From Parvibaculum indicum (GTDB lineage Bacteria > Pseudomonadota > Alphaproteobacteria > Parvibaculales > Parvibaculaceae): DNA of 64,000 nucleotides. Position numbers and translations under genes: made by a program. Under the pieces are notes generated by a model that searched no databases, was not told the DNA's origin, and was given only the letters and a program-made list of their open reading frames with translations. The stretch is taken from positions 62,001-126,000 of the forward strand of contig NZ_JAASQO010000008.1 of NCBI RefSeq assembly GCF_011762095.1, given 5' to 3'. Positions 46,513-56,076 of this stretch are shown piece by piece; position 1 is the first letter of the stretch, and the number at the start of each line of letters is the position of its first letter.

Positions 46513-47742
46513 ATGGATTTCAACGACACACCGGAAGAAGCCAAATTCCGCGCAGAGGTTCGCGACTGGCTGAGCAAGAACGCGACGCTGAAGTCGGAAG
46601 CCAAGAACGCCAATGTCGACCGGACGCAGGATCAGGTCGTCAAGCGCAACAAGGAATGGCAGGCCAAGAAGGCCGATGCGGGCTATGCGGCCCTCACATG
46701 GCCCAAGGAATGGGGCGGCGCCGGCGCTTCGCCCATTCACAGCGTGATCTACGGTCAGGAAGAGTCGAGATACGACGTGCCCGGATCGATCTTCGCGATC
46801 GGTCTGGGCATGTGCATTCCGACCGTCATGGCTTGGGGCTCGGACGAGCACAAGAAGCGCTTCGTGAAGCCCGCCATTCGCGGCGAGGAGATCTGGTGTC
46901 AGCTCTTCTCCGAACCCGCGGGCGGCTCGGACGTTGCCGGTCTGCGCACCCGCGCGGAAAAGGACGGCGACGAATGGGTCATCAACGGTCAGAAGGTCTG
47001 GACCTCCGGCGCCCAGTTTTGCGATTACGGCATCCTGCTGACCCGTACCGACCCGAATGTGCCCAAGCATAAGGGCCTCACCATGTTCTGGATCGACATG
47101 AAGGATCCGGCCGTGGAAGTGCGTCCGATCCGGCAGATGTCGGGCGAAAGCGGCTTCAACGAAGTCTTTTTCACCGATTTGCGTGTGAAGGACAGCCAGC
47201 GTCTCGGCAAGGAAGGCGACGGCTGGAAGGTCGCGCTCACCACGCTGATGAACGAGCGCCTCGCGGTGGGCGGCAGCCAGGGCAATGCGGATGTGGACGA
47301 TCTCATCCGTCTCGCCCGCGATGTCGATATCGCGGACGGCCCCGCCATTAACAATGGCGCGGTGCGCGAGCGCATTGCCGATTGGTATGTGCAGGCCCAA
47401 GGCCTGAAGTTCACGCGCTTCCGCACGCTGACCGCGCTGTCGAAGGGTGAGACCCCCGGCCCGGAATCCTCGATCAGCAAGATCGTGGCGGCCAAGAAGA
47501 TGCAGGATCTCGGTTCCTTCGGCATGGACCTGCAGGATCAGGGTGGCATCATCCGCGACCGCAATGTCTCGCCGCTGGAAGGCGCCTATACCGAGCAGTG
47601 GTTCGGCGCGGCGGGTTACCGCATCGCCGGCGGCACCGACGAAATCCTGCGCAACATCGTGGCCGAGCGCGTGCTGGGCCTGCCGCAGGATGTGCGTGTG
47701 GACAAGGACAAGGCGTTCAACGAACTGCCCAAGGGAAAATAG
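46513..47742 (+). CDS. Acyl-CoA dehydrogenase, PimC-like large subunit
   Basis: This is the second dehydrogenase of the pair, 409 residues from the ATG at 46513; the longer open frame upstream overlaps the first gene. It opens MDFNDTPEEAKFRAEVRDWLSKNA and has WPKEWGGAGASPIHSVIYGQE, then the FAD/substrate loop QLFSEPAGGSDVAGLRTRAEKDGDEWVINGQKVWTSGAQ (described here by key residues) and the C-terminal GAAGYRIAGGTDEILRNIVAERVLGLP. It probably forms a heteromer with the upstream product and carries the FAD-binding surface. A terminator follows. Confidence 0.92.
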   Translation: MDFNDTPEEAKFRAEVRDWLSKNATLKSEAKNANVDRTQDQVVKRNKEWQAKKADAGYAALTWPKEWGGAGASPIHSVIYGQEESRYDVPGSIFAIGLGMCIPTVMAWGSDEHKKRFVKPAIRGEEIWCQLFSEPAGGSDVAGLRTRAEKDGDEWVINGQKVWTSGAQFCDYGILLTRTDPNVPKHKGLTMFWIDMKDPAVEVRPIRQMSGESGFNEVFFTDLRVKDSQRLGKEGDGWKVALTTLMNERLAVGGSQGNADVDDLIRLARDVDIADGPAINNGAVRERIADWYVQAQGLKFTRFRTLTALSKGETPGPESSISKIVAAKKMQDLGSFGMDLQDQGGIIRDRNVSPLEGAYTEQWFGAAGYRIAGGTDEILRNIVAERVLGLPQDVRVDKDKAFNELPKGK

Positions 47743-47770
47743 GGCGGGGCACTTTCCTGCCTTCGCAAAG

Positions 47771-47796
47771 GGGTCCGGTTTTCCGGACCCCTTTTT
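47771..47796 (+). terminator. Rho-independent terminator after the acyl-CoA dehydrogenase operon
   Basis: An 8-bp perfect stem (GGGTCCGG with CCGGACCC) around a TTTT loop is followed by CTTTTTT, about 30 bases after the stop codon. Confidence 0.92.
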
Positions 47797-47870
47797 TGCG
47801 TGTTCTGTCTTGAGTGGCCGGCGCGGGGCCGTGTTAGGCTCCCGTCCGGATCCAAAATCCGGGGCAGGGT

Positions 47871-49331
47871 TTGAAAGCGGCGCTGAAATCGGCAGTTTCA
47901 TGGATGAGCGGAGTTGTGCGCGCCATGGGCGTATGGCTCAAGGCCCGCCTCCCGGCGACGCCGGCCGGTTATGGACCCTATTTCCCGGTCGTGGGCGTGA
48001 TCCTTTTCGGTCTTGCGCTCTCCGTCATCCGTCAGCTCTACGTGCCGCCGGTCACGCCGGGCCTGGAAGGCATCCTTTCCGACGAGCGGCTTGTCGTTCT
48101 GACCCGCAACTCGCCCGCGCTTTATTACGAAGGCAGCACGGGCCCCACCGGCTTTGAATATGCGCTGGCCAGGGATTTCGCGGAATCCCTCGGTGTTGAG
48201 ATTGTCTTTCGTATCTACGACACCGAGCCGGAACTGCTCGACGCATTGGCGAACGATGCCGGTCATATCGCAGCCGCCGGCATTGTCGCCACGGATGAGC
48301 GCCGCGAGCGTTTCGCTTTCACGCAACCCTATGAAACCGTGCGCCAGCTTGTCGCCTGCCGCCGGCCCGCAGGCCGCATCCGGTCGATGAAGGACCTGGA
48401 AGGGCGGCGTATATTGCTGGCGGGGGGAACCTATGGCGCGGACCTCTTCCGGCAGAAGGCCGAGGCCTCGGAAGGGATCGACATAAGTGTCGAGAATGCG
48501 TCGAACGACGAGCTTCTCACGCGCGTCGCGGATGGCGAGGCCGATTGCACCGTCGCCAACAGCATCACCTTCAAGGTCACCCAGCCCTACAGGATCGAAC
48601 TCAGGAGAGCGTTCTACCTGTCGAAGGACGAGCCGGTCGGATGGGCTTTTCCCAAAGGCGAGGAAGAGCTGGACGGCAAATTGTCGGAATGGTTCGCCGA
48701 GGCGGAGAAGTCCGGGCTCGTCGCACGGCTGGAGCGCCGCTATCACGGCTTCCTGTCGCTTTTCGATTATGTCGATATACGCAGCTTCCGCCGCGCCATC
48801 GAGAATGTGCTGCCGAAATACGAAAAGGCGATTCGTCGCGCGGCCGCGGAGAGCGGCTTGCCATGGGAGTTGCTGGCCGCGATGTCGTGGCAGGAATCGC
48901 ACTGGAACCCGAAGGCGCAGAGCCCCACGGGCGTGCGCGGTTTCATGATGCTGACCTTGCCGACCGCCAATGAACTCGGCGTGGAAGATCGCCTCAATCC
49001 CGTGGAGAGCTTGAATGGCGGCGCCAGATATCTCGCCGGTATCGAGGAGAGGCTGCCGGACGGGATCGAGGGAGACAACCGGACCTGGATGGCGCTGGCC
49101 GCCTACAATATGGGGTTCGGCCATTTGCTGGATGCGCGCATTCTGGCCGCTCGGCGCGGTCTCGATGCCAATTCGTGGACGGACCTTCGGCAGGTTCTGC
49201 CTCTGCTTCAAAGGCCGGAGATATATGCAACGCTTCGCCACGGAAGAGGCCGGGGCCGCCAGGCCCTTCATTTCGTGCAGCAGATCCGCACCTATATGTA
49301 CATTCTTCGCCAGAGCCGCGGCCTGATTTGA
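47871..49331 (+). CDS. mltF: Membrane-bound lytic murein transglycosylase F
   Basis: MltF is a two-domain peptidoglycan lytic transglycosylase, 486 residues if it starts at the TTG at 47871. In-frame ATGs at 47904 and 47925 are alternatives, and no start has a strong RBS. A membrane anchor (YFPVVGVILFGLALSVI) is followed by a type-3 solute-binding-like domain (residues about 65-300, LVVLTRNSPALYYEG, ALARDFAESLGVEIVF). The SLT catalytic domain has the active-site Glu in SWQESHWNPKAQSPTGVRGFMMLT near residue 345, and the YNMGFGHLLDAR motif. It is probably anchored on the periplasmic face of the inner membrane. Confidence 0.92.
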   Translation: MKAALKSAVSWMSGVVRAMGVWLKARLPATPAGYGPYFPVVGVILFGLALSVIRQLYVPPVTPGLEGILSDERLVVLTRNSPALYYEGSTGPTGFEYALARDFAESLGVEIVFRIYDTEPELLDALANDAGHIAAAGIVATDERRERFAFTQPYETVRQLVACRRPAGRIRSMKDLEGRRILLAGGTYGADLFRQKAEASEGIDISVENASNDELLTRVADGEADCTVANSITFKVTQPYRIELRRAFYLSKDEPVGWAFPKGEEELDGKLSEWFAEAEKSGLVARLERRYHGFLSLFDYVDIRSFRRAIENVLPKYEKAIRRAAAESGLPWELLAAMSWQESHWNPKAQSPTGVRGFMMLTLPTANELGVEDRLNPVESLNGGARYLAGIEERLPDGIEGDNRTWMALAAYNMGFGHLLDARILAARRGLDANSWTDLRQVLPLLQRPEIYATLRHGRGRGRQALHFVQQIRTYMYILRQSRGLI

Positions 49332-49509
49332 TCTCGGACAATGCCTTGAGCGCCGGTTCCTGTAGCTAGGGGTGCGACACCTCGCCATGCCACTGCGACC
49401 AAATGACCACTAAATTTTTATGGGCTTTGGCGGATGATGTGTCCGAACGAATTGCAATGCACCGGCGGGGCTGAAAACCGATTTCCGGTGCCGTCTCAAG
49501 GAGAAGAAA

Positions 49510-50184
49510 ATGAAAGGCAACATGAAATATTCCGCACTCGGCAAGATTGCGCTGGGCGTGGTGCTGGCGGCGGGCGTGGCGTCCGTGGCGCCGGCTGCAC
49601 AGGCGGCTGACGGTTTCAAGGGCAAGTCGGCGGGCGACTTCGTCATCCGGGCGCGCGCCATCGGCGTCATCCCGCGCGACAACGCGGACAATGCTTCCAT
49701 TGCCGGCGAGCCCGATGTCTCGAACGAGTATGTCCCGGAACTCGACTTCACCTACTTCCTCACCGACAACGTCGCGCTGGAACTGATCGCCGCGACGACC
49801 CGTCACGATGTGAAGTGGAACGTCGGCGCCGCCCAGCTCGATCTGGGCAAGGTCAACCTGCTGCCGCCGACCCTGACGGTGCAGTATCACTTCATGCCGA
49901 AAGAGCGTCTGAGCCCCTATCTGGGCGCGGGCCTCAACTACACAATCTTCTACAATGAGGATGCGGGCTCCTCGATCACCTCGATCGACTATGAAAACAA
50001 CCTCGGCTATGCGCTGCAGGCCGGTGTCGACTATGCGATCGACGACAGCTGGTCCGTGAACCTCGATGTGAAGAAGCTCTGGCTCGACACCGATGTGAAG
50101 ATCAATGCGGGCGGCACGCCGGTCACCGCCAATGTGAACCTCGATCCCTGGATCGTCGGTATCGGCGTTGGCTACCGCTTCTGA
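49510..50184 (+). CDS. OmpW-family outer-membrane protein
   Basis: This 224-residue outer-membrane beta-barrel protein is of the OmpW family. The signal peptide ends at AAQAAD, near residue 33. It has FVIRARAIGVIPRDNADN, ELDFTYFLTDNVALELIAATTRHDV, LLPPTLTVQYHFMP, and SPYLGAGLNYTIFYNE, typical OmpW blocks, and ends IGVGYRF. AAGGAG precedes the ATG. OmpW proteins are linked to uptake of small hydrophobic molecules and to stress. A strong terminator follows. Confidence 0.93.
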   Translation: MKGNMKYSALGKIALGVVLAAGVASVAPAAQAADGFKGKSAGDFVIRARAIGVIPRDNADNASIAGEPDVSNEYVPELDFTYFLTDNVALELIAATTRHDVKWNVGAAQLDLGKVNLLPPTLTVQYHFMPKERLSPYLGAGLNYTIFYNEDAGSSITSIDYENNLGYALQAGVDYAIDDSWSVNLDVKKLWLDTDVKINAGGTPVTANVNLDPWIVGIGVGYRF

Positions 50185-50305
50185 CATTGGCGGCGGTATA
50201 GGCGGACGGACGGTCTTCGAGGCTGGTCTTCGTCCCCCACCACCCGCAGCCCCACGGGGAAGAAGACGGGAGACCGGGCGCCGCCGGTACGGCTACCAAT
50301 GATGG

Positions 50306-50337
50306 CTGCCCCTCGCATTGCGGGGGGCAGTTTTTTT
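50306..50337 (+). terminator. Rho-independent terminator after ompW
   Basis: An 11-bp stem with one G-T pair (CTGCCCCTCGC with GCGGGGGGCAG) around an ATT loop is followed by seven T residues, about 120 bases after the ompW stop and before the monooxygenase gene. Confidence 0.9.
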
Positions 50338-50417
50338 GTGCTAAAAATAGGGTAATCACCCTAGTCGCCGCGGGGCGGCGCGGGCGCAAAACAACCGCAT
50401 TGCTGGAGGAAAAGCCG

Positions 50418-51929
50418 TTGAACCAGATGGTCGATGGAACGGGGATCGATACGGCCCGGGTCAGGGAAGAGGGCCTGAGCGTTGCCATCCTTGGGGCCGG
50501 GGCCGGCGGCCTGTGCATGGCGATCCGCCTGCGGCAGGCCGGTATCTCGAATTTCACGATATACGAAAAAGCCGACCGCGTGGGCGGCACCTGGCGCGAC
50601 AACACCTATCCCGGCGCCGGCTGTGACGTTCCCTCCATGCTCTACTCCTATTCCTTCGAGCCCAAGCTCGACTGGAGCCGGCGTTTCGCGCCCCAGCCCG
50701 AGATCGAGGAATATTTCGAGCATGTCGCGCGCAAATATCGCCTTTATCCGCATATCCAGTTCGACAGCGAGGTTCGCGCCGCCCGCTTCGACGAGGCGAC
50801 CGGTCTCTGGCATCTGGAGATGAAGGACGGCCGCGAAGTGACGGCCAATATCGTCGTCTCCGGCGTCGGCCAGCTCAACCGGCCTTTCACGCCGGATATT
50901 CCGGGACTGGACGAGTTCGAGGGCATCGAATTTCACTCCGCCCGCTGGGAGCACGAGCACGACCTGACCGGTAAGACGGTCGCCGTGATCGGCAACGGCG
51001 CCAGCGCCATTCAGTTCGTGCCCGAGATCGCGAAGGTCGTGAAGGACATGACCGTCTTCCAGCGCACGCCCAACTGGGTCGTGCCCAAGGCCGACCGTCC
51101 CTACAAGGAATGGGAAAAGAAGCTCTATCGCGCTTTCCCCTTTGTGGCGCGGCTGCAGCGCTGGTTGATCTGGATGACGCTGGAGCGCAATTTCCTTGCC
51201 TTCACGCAAGGCAGCTTTTTCGGGAAGCTCTTCGAGAAGGCGTCGAAAAAGGCACTGGAAGACGCCATAGCCGATCCGGAACTGCGCAAGAAGCTCACAC
51301 CCGACTATCCGGCGGGCTGCAAGCGTATTCTTCTTTCCAATGACTGGTTCCCCGCGCTTGCCCGTCCCAATGTCCATGTGGACGATCATGGCGTAGACCG
51401 CATCACCAAGGAAGGCGTCGTGACGAAGGACGGTGTCGAGCACAAGGTCGATGCCATCATTTTTGCGACCGGCTTCGAGGCGACACGCTTCCTCGCGCCG
51501 ATGGATGTGACCGGCCGTGGCGGGCTCGATCTCAACGATGCATGGGCAAAGGGCGCGGAGGCTCATCGCGGCGTCGCGCTGGCGGGTTTCCCCAATTTCT
51601 TCATGCTCTACGGGCCGAACACCAATCTCGGCCACAACTCGATCATCTTCATGATCGAATGCCAGGTGAACTACATCCTGCAATGTATCGAAGCGGTGAA
51701 GGCATCTCATGCCCGCTACATCGACGTGAAGCCGGAAGCCATGGCGGAGTTCAACCGCGAACTTCAGGAAGACATGCAGAGCACGGTCTGGGCCGCGGGC
51801 TGCTCTTCCTGGTACAAGACCGAGGACGGCAGGGTGACCAACAACTGGTCGAGCTTCACCGCCCGCTACTGGTGGGAGATGCGCCAGCCCGATTTCGACG
51901 AATACTCCCTGGCAGGCGCCAACGCCTGA
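50418..51929 (+). CDS. Flavin-containing monooxygenase, Baeyer-Villiger type
   Basis: This NAD(P)H- and FAD-dependent monooxygenase has about 503 residues. The FAD Rossmann motif GAGAGGLCMAIRLR is near residue 25, followed by GGTWRDNTYPGAGCDVPS. The Baeyer-Villiger fingerprint FxGxxxHxxxW is present as FEGIEFHSARW near residue 170, then the NADP motif IGNGASAIQ. GGAGGAAA six bases upstream supports the TTG at 50418; the TTG at 50400 lies upstream of that site. Likely substrates are ketones or other carbonyl compounds, but specificity cannot be predicted. A terminator follows. Confidence 0.92.
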   Translation: MNQMVDGTGIDTARVREEGLSVAILGAGAGGLCMAIRLRQAGISNFTIYEKADRVGGTWRDNTYPGAGCDVPSMLYSYSFEPKLDWSRRFAPQPEIEEYFEHVARKYRLYPHIQFDSEVRAARFDEATGLWHLEMKDGREVTANIVVSGVGQLNRPFTPDIPGLDEFEGIEFHSARWEHEHDLTGKTVAVIGNGASAIQFVPEIAKVVKDMTVFQRTPNWVVPKADRPYKEWEKKLYRAFPFVARLQRWLIWMTLERNFLAFTQGSFFGKLFEKASKKALEDAIADPELRKKLTPDYPAGCKRILLSNDWFPALARPNVHVDDHGVDRITKEGVVTKDGVEHKVDAIIFATGFEATRFLAPMDVTGRGGLDLNDAWAKGAEAHRGVALAGFPNFFMLYGPNTNLGHNSIIFMIECQVNYILQCIEAVKASHARYIDVKPEAMAEFNRELQEDMQSTVWAAGCSSWYKTEDGRVTNNWSSFTARYWWEMRQPDFDEYSLAGANA

Positions 51930-51962
51930 GGCGGGCCTGAACGACTAAATGCTGAGAGCGGG

Positions 51963-51990
51963 CGGGCGAGACGATCGTCCGCCCGTTTTT
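51963..51990 (+). terminator. Rho-independent terminator after the monooxygenase gene
   Basis: CGGGCG, GAC, loop GATC, GTC and CGCCCG form a stem with one bulged A, followed by TTTTT. It sits directly before the stop of the convergent membrane-protein gene. Confidence 0.88.
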
Positions 51991-51993
51991 CCC

Positions 51994-52353
51994 CTAGCGG
52001 TGGCGTCGGGTAAGATCGCCGGAAATGGCGAGATAGACGAGCATCGCCACCGCCGCATAGACCGCGTTCAGAAGCAGCACGTTGAACCAGGGCGCACCGA
52101 CGCCGAGCACGAGCTTGGCATTGAGCGAAGGAATGCCCGTCAGCACGACGGCCGCCACCACCACGCCCAGGGTCGGCCGGGTGTAGCGGAAGATCGCGGG
52201 CAGAAGCACGGCGATCAGGCACGCAATCGCATAGCGCGCCGGCATCAGCATCAATGACCATTTCTCCACGCCGCCGATGACCATGGCCGCCAGCGCATTG
52301 GCGACGGTGCCGGCAATCCCGGCCAGAAGAACGGCAATGACGATGCGTTGCAT
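51994..52353 (-). CDS. Small hypothetical membrane protein
   Basis: This 119-residue protein is almost entirely hydrophobic, with about four membrane segments (IVIAVLLAGIAGTVANALAAMVIG, YAIACLIAVLLPAIF, LGVVVAAVVLTGIP, NVLLLNAVYAAVAMLVYLAI). The ATG at 52353 has GGAAGGA upstream, which decides it over a longer version. It ends GDLTRRHR. No family recognised; it stands alone between convergent and divergent neighbours. Confidence 0.72.
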   Translation of the reverse strand: MQRIVIAVLLAGIAGTVANALAAMVIGGVEKWSLMLMPARYAIACLIAVLLPAIFRYTRPTLGVVVAAVVLTGIPSLNAKLVLGVGAPWFNVLLLNAVYAAVAMLVYLAISGDLTRRHR

Positions 52354-52526
52354 GGAATATTCCTTCCGTTGGATCCGGCGCAGCCTAACCGCCGGACGCA
52401 CGTCCCTCCAGCCACATAATCGTGATGTGAACTCGGCGTATGACCGGGGAAGACAATCCGGTCATGTCTGCTATCTTCTCCGCACAGGAACCGGCGGCAG
52501 GAGGCCGGGCAAGGGAAGAGGGCGTC

Positions 52527-53873
52527 ATGTCGGGTAAAGCTGTGAAATGGCTGTTGGGAATTCTCGTCGTACTGGTGCTGGCGGGCGGGGCATTCCTGAA
52601 ATTCATCGTCTATCCGGAGAGCGCGACCCTCACCGTGGCGGAGGGCACGGGCCCCGCGCCTGAACTGCCCGCGCCCCAAAAGACCCTCATGCCCACCGTC
52701 AACATCGCCTCGGCCGTGGGCTGGCCGGAGGGCGAAAAGCCGGTGGCGGCGAAAGGGCTGCAGGTCAACGCCTTCGCGACCGGGCTTGCGCATCCGCGCT
52801 GGCTCTACAAGCTCCCCAATGGCGACATTCTCGTCGCCGAGACCGCCGCTCCGGCGAAAGAGGGCGATGGCGGCTTCCGGGGCTGGGTGGCGGAGAAGAT
52901 CCAGTCCGCCGCGGGCGCCATCGTGGAAAGCGCGGACCGCATCACGCTTCTGCGCGACACCGATGGCGACGGGATGGTGGATGTGAAGACCGCTTTCCTC
53001 ACCGGCCTTCATTCGCCTTTCGGCATGACGCTGGTGGGCAACGACTTCTATGTCGCCAATGCCGACAGTCTCTGGCGCTTCCCCTATGAGGAAGGCGCAA
53101 CCGAAATCGAGGCAAGCGGCGAGAAGGTGGTGGACCTGCCGGCGGGCATCAACCACCACTGGACGAAGAACGTGATCGCGAGCCCCGACGGAACGAAGCT
53201 CTACATCACCGTCGGCTCCAACTCCAATGTCGGCGAAAACGGCATGGAGGCGGAAGAGGGCCGCGCCGCCATCTGGGAGCTGGATCGCGCCACCGGCAAG
53301 ACGCGCATTTACGCAAGCGGCCTGCGCAACCCCAACGGTCTGGCCTTCGAGCCCGAGACGGGCAAGCTCTGGACCGCGGTGAACGAGCGAGACGAAATCG
53401 GCAGCGATCTCGTGCCCGACTACATTACCTCGGTAAAGGATGGCGGCTTCTACGGCTGGCCCTACAGCTATTACGGCCAACACGTCGATGAGCGTGTGAA
53501 ACCGCAAAAGCCGGATCTCGTGGCGGAAGCGATTGTCCCGGACTATGCGCTGGGCCCGCATACCGCCTCGCTCGGCATCGCCTTTTCCTACGACGCAAAG
53601 CTGCCCGAGAGCTGGACCCACGGCCTCTTTGTCGGCCAGCACGGCTCCTGGAACCGCCGTCCGAAGAGCGGCTACAAGGTCATCTATGTGCCCTTTGAAA
53701 ACGGCATGCCGTCCGGCGACCCCAAAGACGTGCTGACGGGCTTCCTGAACGAGGACGACGAAGCGCAAGGGCGCCCTGTCGATGTTCTCGTCGACGGGGC
53801 GGGCGACCTGCTCGTGACGGACGATGTCGGTAACATCGTCTGGCGTGTCAGCAGCAGCGGCCCGAATTCCTGA
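52527..53873 (+). CDS. Sorbosone dehydrogenase-like (PQQ-type sugar dehydrogenase fold) beta-propeller protein
   Basis: This 448-residue protein is of the soluble glucose/sorbosone dehydrogenase family. An N-terminal anchor ([25 protein letters not shown]) places the propeller in the periplasm. Visible motifs are [32 protein letters not shown] (calcium-type loop), [48 protein letters not shown] and [18 protein letters not shown]. The His in HHWTKN and the Arg in GLRNPNG are the positions used for PQQ or substrate in this fold. The start at 52527 has AGAGGG upstream. Real substrate unknown. Confidence 0.88.
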   Translation: MSGKAVKWLLGILVVLVLAGGAFLKFIVYPESATLTVAEGTGPAPELPAPQKTLMPTVNIASAVGWPEGEKPVAAKGLQVNAFATGLAHPRWLYKLPNGDILVAETAAPAKEGDGGFRGWVAEKIQSAAGAIVESADRITLLRDTDGDGMVDVKTAFLTGLHSPFGMTLVGNDFYVANADSLWRFPYEEGATEIEASGEKVVDLPAGINHHWTKNVIASPDGTKLYITVGSNSNVGENGMEAEEGRAAIWELDRATGKTRIYASGLRNPNGLAFEPETGKLWTAVNERDEIGSDLVPDYITSVKDGGFYGWPYSYYGQHVDERVKPQKPDLVAEAIVPDYALGPHTASLGIAFSYDAKLPESWTHGLFVGQHGSWNRRPKSGYKVIYVPFENGMPSGDPKDVLTGFLNEDDEAQGRPVDVLVDGAGDLLVTDDVGNIVWRVSSSGPNS

Positions 53874-54135
53874 TCGTCAGCCCTTCCGCATCAGGCGCGG
53901 TTTTCGTCACGTGTCATGGCGCTGGACCTCCTCCAGGCGATATTGCCTTGCCGGTTCAGATACCCCCGATCGCGATGACCTTCAGTCAGGTTTTGGGGCC
54001 CCTTTTCCCGCCGAAAAGAGGGTTTCGGGGCGTTTGCGTCCTGGAAACGGTGCGTAGCCTTACCTTGCGTCCGGTCCGGTCAGGGGCTACCTAGGGCAAG
54101 CTGTTGAGCGAGCTTTTGAATTCACGGACGAGCGA

Positions 54136-55146
54136 ATGGCCGAACGGCTGATCAGCGTGGCACCGATGATGGACTGGACGGACCGGCACGACCGGTTCTT
54201 CCTGCGTCTCGTCACGCGCCATGCGCTGCTCTATACGGAGATGGTCACGACCGGCGCCGTCATTCACGGCGACCGCCGGCGCCTGCTTGGATATGACGAG
54301 GCGGAACATCCCGTGGCCGTTCAGCTCGGCGGGTCGGAGCCGAGCGAACTGGCCGAGGCGGCCCGCATTGCCGAAGGCTTCGGCTATGACGAGATCAATC
54401 TCAATGTGGGCTGCCCGTCCGACCGCGTGCAGTCGGGCCGGTTCGGCGCCTGTCTGATGCAGGAACCCGATCTCGTCGCGGCCTGCGTGGAAGCGATGGG
54501 GAAGGCGGTGACCGTGCCCGTCACGGTGAAATGCCGTATCGGCGTCGACGACCAGGACCCGGAGGCCGCGCTGCCGGCCATGGCCAAATCCGTGCGGGAA
54601 GCCGGCTGCAAGACGCTCATCGTCCATGCGAGGAAGGCCTGGCTCAAGGGCCTCTCTCCGAAAGAAAACCGCGACGTGCCGCCGCTCGACTATCCGCTGG
54701 TCTATCGCCTGAAGCGCGACATGCCCGACATGGAAATCGTCATCAATGGTGGCATCCCCGATCTCGATGCCAGTGCCGAGCATCTCGCCCATGTCGATGG
54801 CGTCATGCTGGGCCGCGCCGCCTATCAGACGCCTTATGTGCTGGCCGAGGCGGATCGGCGATTCTACGATCCTGCCGCCGGAATTCCCACCCGCGCCGAG
54901 ATACTCGAACGCTTCATCCCCTATGTGGAGCGCGAGCTTGCCGCGGGCACGCATCTCCACGCCATGACGCGCCATATTCTCGGCCTCTATCAGGGCCGGC
55001 CCGGTGCGCGTGCCTTCCGTCGTCACATCTCGGAAAACGCCCCGCGCCCCGATGCGGGGATCGAGGTGCTGCGCGAGGCGCTCGCCCGTGTCGAACGCGG
55101 CGCGGCTTCCGCCCCTTCTTCATCTCTCGAAACTCTGGACGCCTGA
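54136..55146 (+). CDS. dusA: tRNA-dihydrouridine(20/20a) synthase DusA
   Basis: DusA is an FMN enzyme that reduces uridine 20/20a in the tRNA D-loop. The protein is 336 residues. It starts MAERLISVAPMMDWTDRHDRFFLRL, the DusA opening. It has VQLGGSEPSELAEAARIAEGFGYDEINLNVGCPSDRVQSGRFGACLM (by key residues), with the catalytic Cys in FGACLM near residue 105. It then carries TVKCRIGVDD, HARKAWLKGLSPKENR and NGGI. The next gene follows after three bases. Confidence 0.97.
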   Translation: MAERLISVAPMMDWTDRHDRFFLRLVTRHALLYTEMVTTGAVIHGDRRRLLGYDEAEHPVAVQLGGSEPSELAEAARIAEGFGYDEINLNVGCPSDRVQSGRFGACLMQEPDLVAACVEAMGKAVTVPVTVKCRIGVDDQDPEAALPAMAKSVREAGCKTLIVHARKAWLKGLSPKENRDVPPLDYPLVYRLKRDMPDMEIVINGGIPDLDASAEHLAHVDGVMLGRAAYQTPYVLAEADRRFYDPAAGIPTRAEILERFIPYVERELAAGTHLHAMTRHILGLYQGRPGARAFRRHISENAPRPDAGIEVLREALARVERGAASAPSSSLETLDA

Positions 55147-55149
55147 TAT

Positions 55150-55995
55150 ATGGAACTCACCGGCTCTCTGGGGGCGTACCCCGTCTCCGAACTGATCGCG
55201 CTCGCCCTCGGTCTTGTGGCCACCGGATTGCTGGCGGGCATCATTGCCGGCCTTCTCGGTGTGGGCGGCGGTATCGTCATCGTGCCGGTGCTCTATCAGA
55301 TATTCACGGTGCTCGACATCGACCCGGCCATCCGCATGCATCTGGCGGTCGGCACCTCGCTCGGCACCATCATCCTGACCTCGCTCAGGTCGGTCCGCGC
55401 ACATGCGAAGAAGGGAGCGGTCGATTTCGCATTGTTGAGGCGCTGGGCGCTGCCGGTGCTGATAGGCGTTGCCGTCGGCACGACTTTTGCCGCCAGCGTC
55501 AATGGCGATGTGCTGACGACGGTCTTCGCCTCCGTCGCCCTGCTGGTCGCCTTCAACCTCGCTTTCGGCAAGGAGAGTTGGCGTCTCGGCAGCGATCTGC
55601 CGTCGAAACCCTGGCAATACGGCATCGCGTCGATCATCGGCGGGCTCTCCGCCATGATGGGTATTGGCGGCGGTACGTTCGGCGTCACCTATATGACGCT
55701 GTTCGGCCGCGATGCGCGGCAGGCCGTGGCGACCTCGTCGGGCCTCGGTTTGCTTATCTCGGTCCCCGGTGTGATCGGTTTCGTCATTTCCGGCTGGGGC
55801 GAGCCGCTCCTGCCGCCGTTCAGCCTCGGCTTCGTCAACCTTGTCGGCATGGCGCTCATCGTGCCGCTCACCGTGCTGGCTGCGCCCTGGGGTGCAAACC
55901 TTGCCCACAGGATCAGCCACAAGGCCCTGCTGCGCGCCTTCGCACTCTTCCTGGTGATTACATCCTGCCAGATGTTCTACCGGCTCTATGGCTGA
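55150..55995 (+). CDS. TauE/SafE family membrane permease
   Basis: This 281-residue inner-membrane protein has about eight membrane segments and two-fold internal similarity, as in the TauE/SafE (DUF81) family of sulfite, sulfonate or organic-anion exporters. The repeat motifs are GLLGVGGGIVIVPVLYQIF near residue 35 and SAMMGIGGGTFGVTYMTLFG near residue 175. It is probably co-transcribed with dusA (three-base gap), without an obvious functional link. The transported ion is unknown. Confidence 0.92.
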   Translation: MELTGSLGAYPVSELIALALGLVATGLLAGIIAGLLGVGGGIVIVPVLYQIFTVLDIDPAIRMHLAVGTSLGTIILTSLRSVRAHAKKGAVDFALLRRWALPVLIGVAVGTTFAASVNGDVLTTVFASVALLVAFNLAFGKESWRLGSDLPSKPWQYGIASIIGGLSAMMGIGGGTFGVTYMTLFGRDARQAVATSSGLGLLISVPGVIGFVISGWGEPLLPPFSLGFVNLVGMALIVPLTVLAAPWGANLAHRISHKALLRAFALFLVITSCQMFYRLYG

Positions 55996-56076
55996 GTAGG
56001 GCTTGCGCGGGAACGGCATTCAACGAGAATGAGGTGCACCGGAAGCTGGCACTGCGAGACGCGCAGAGGGGGCGGG

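Noticed and set aside
53874-54135. Terminator or small RNA between the sorbosone-dehydrogenase-like gene and dusA
   Set aside because: There are short G+C-rich pairings around 53998-54035, but no stable stem followed by a T run and no conserved RNA pattern.
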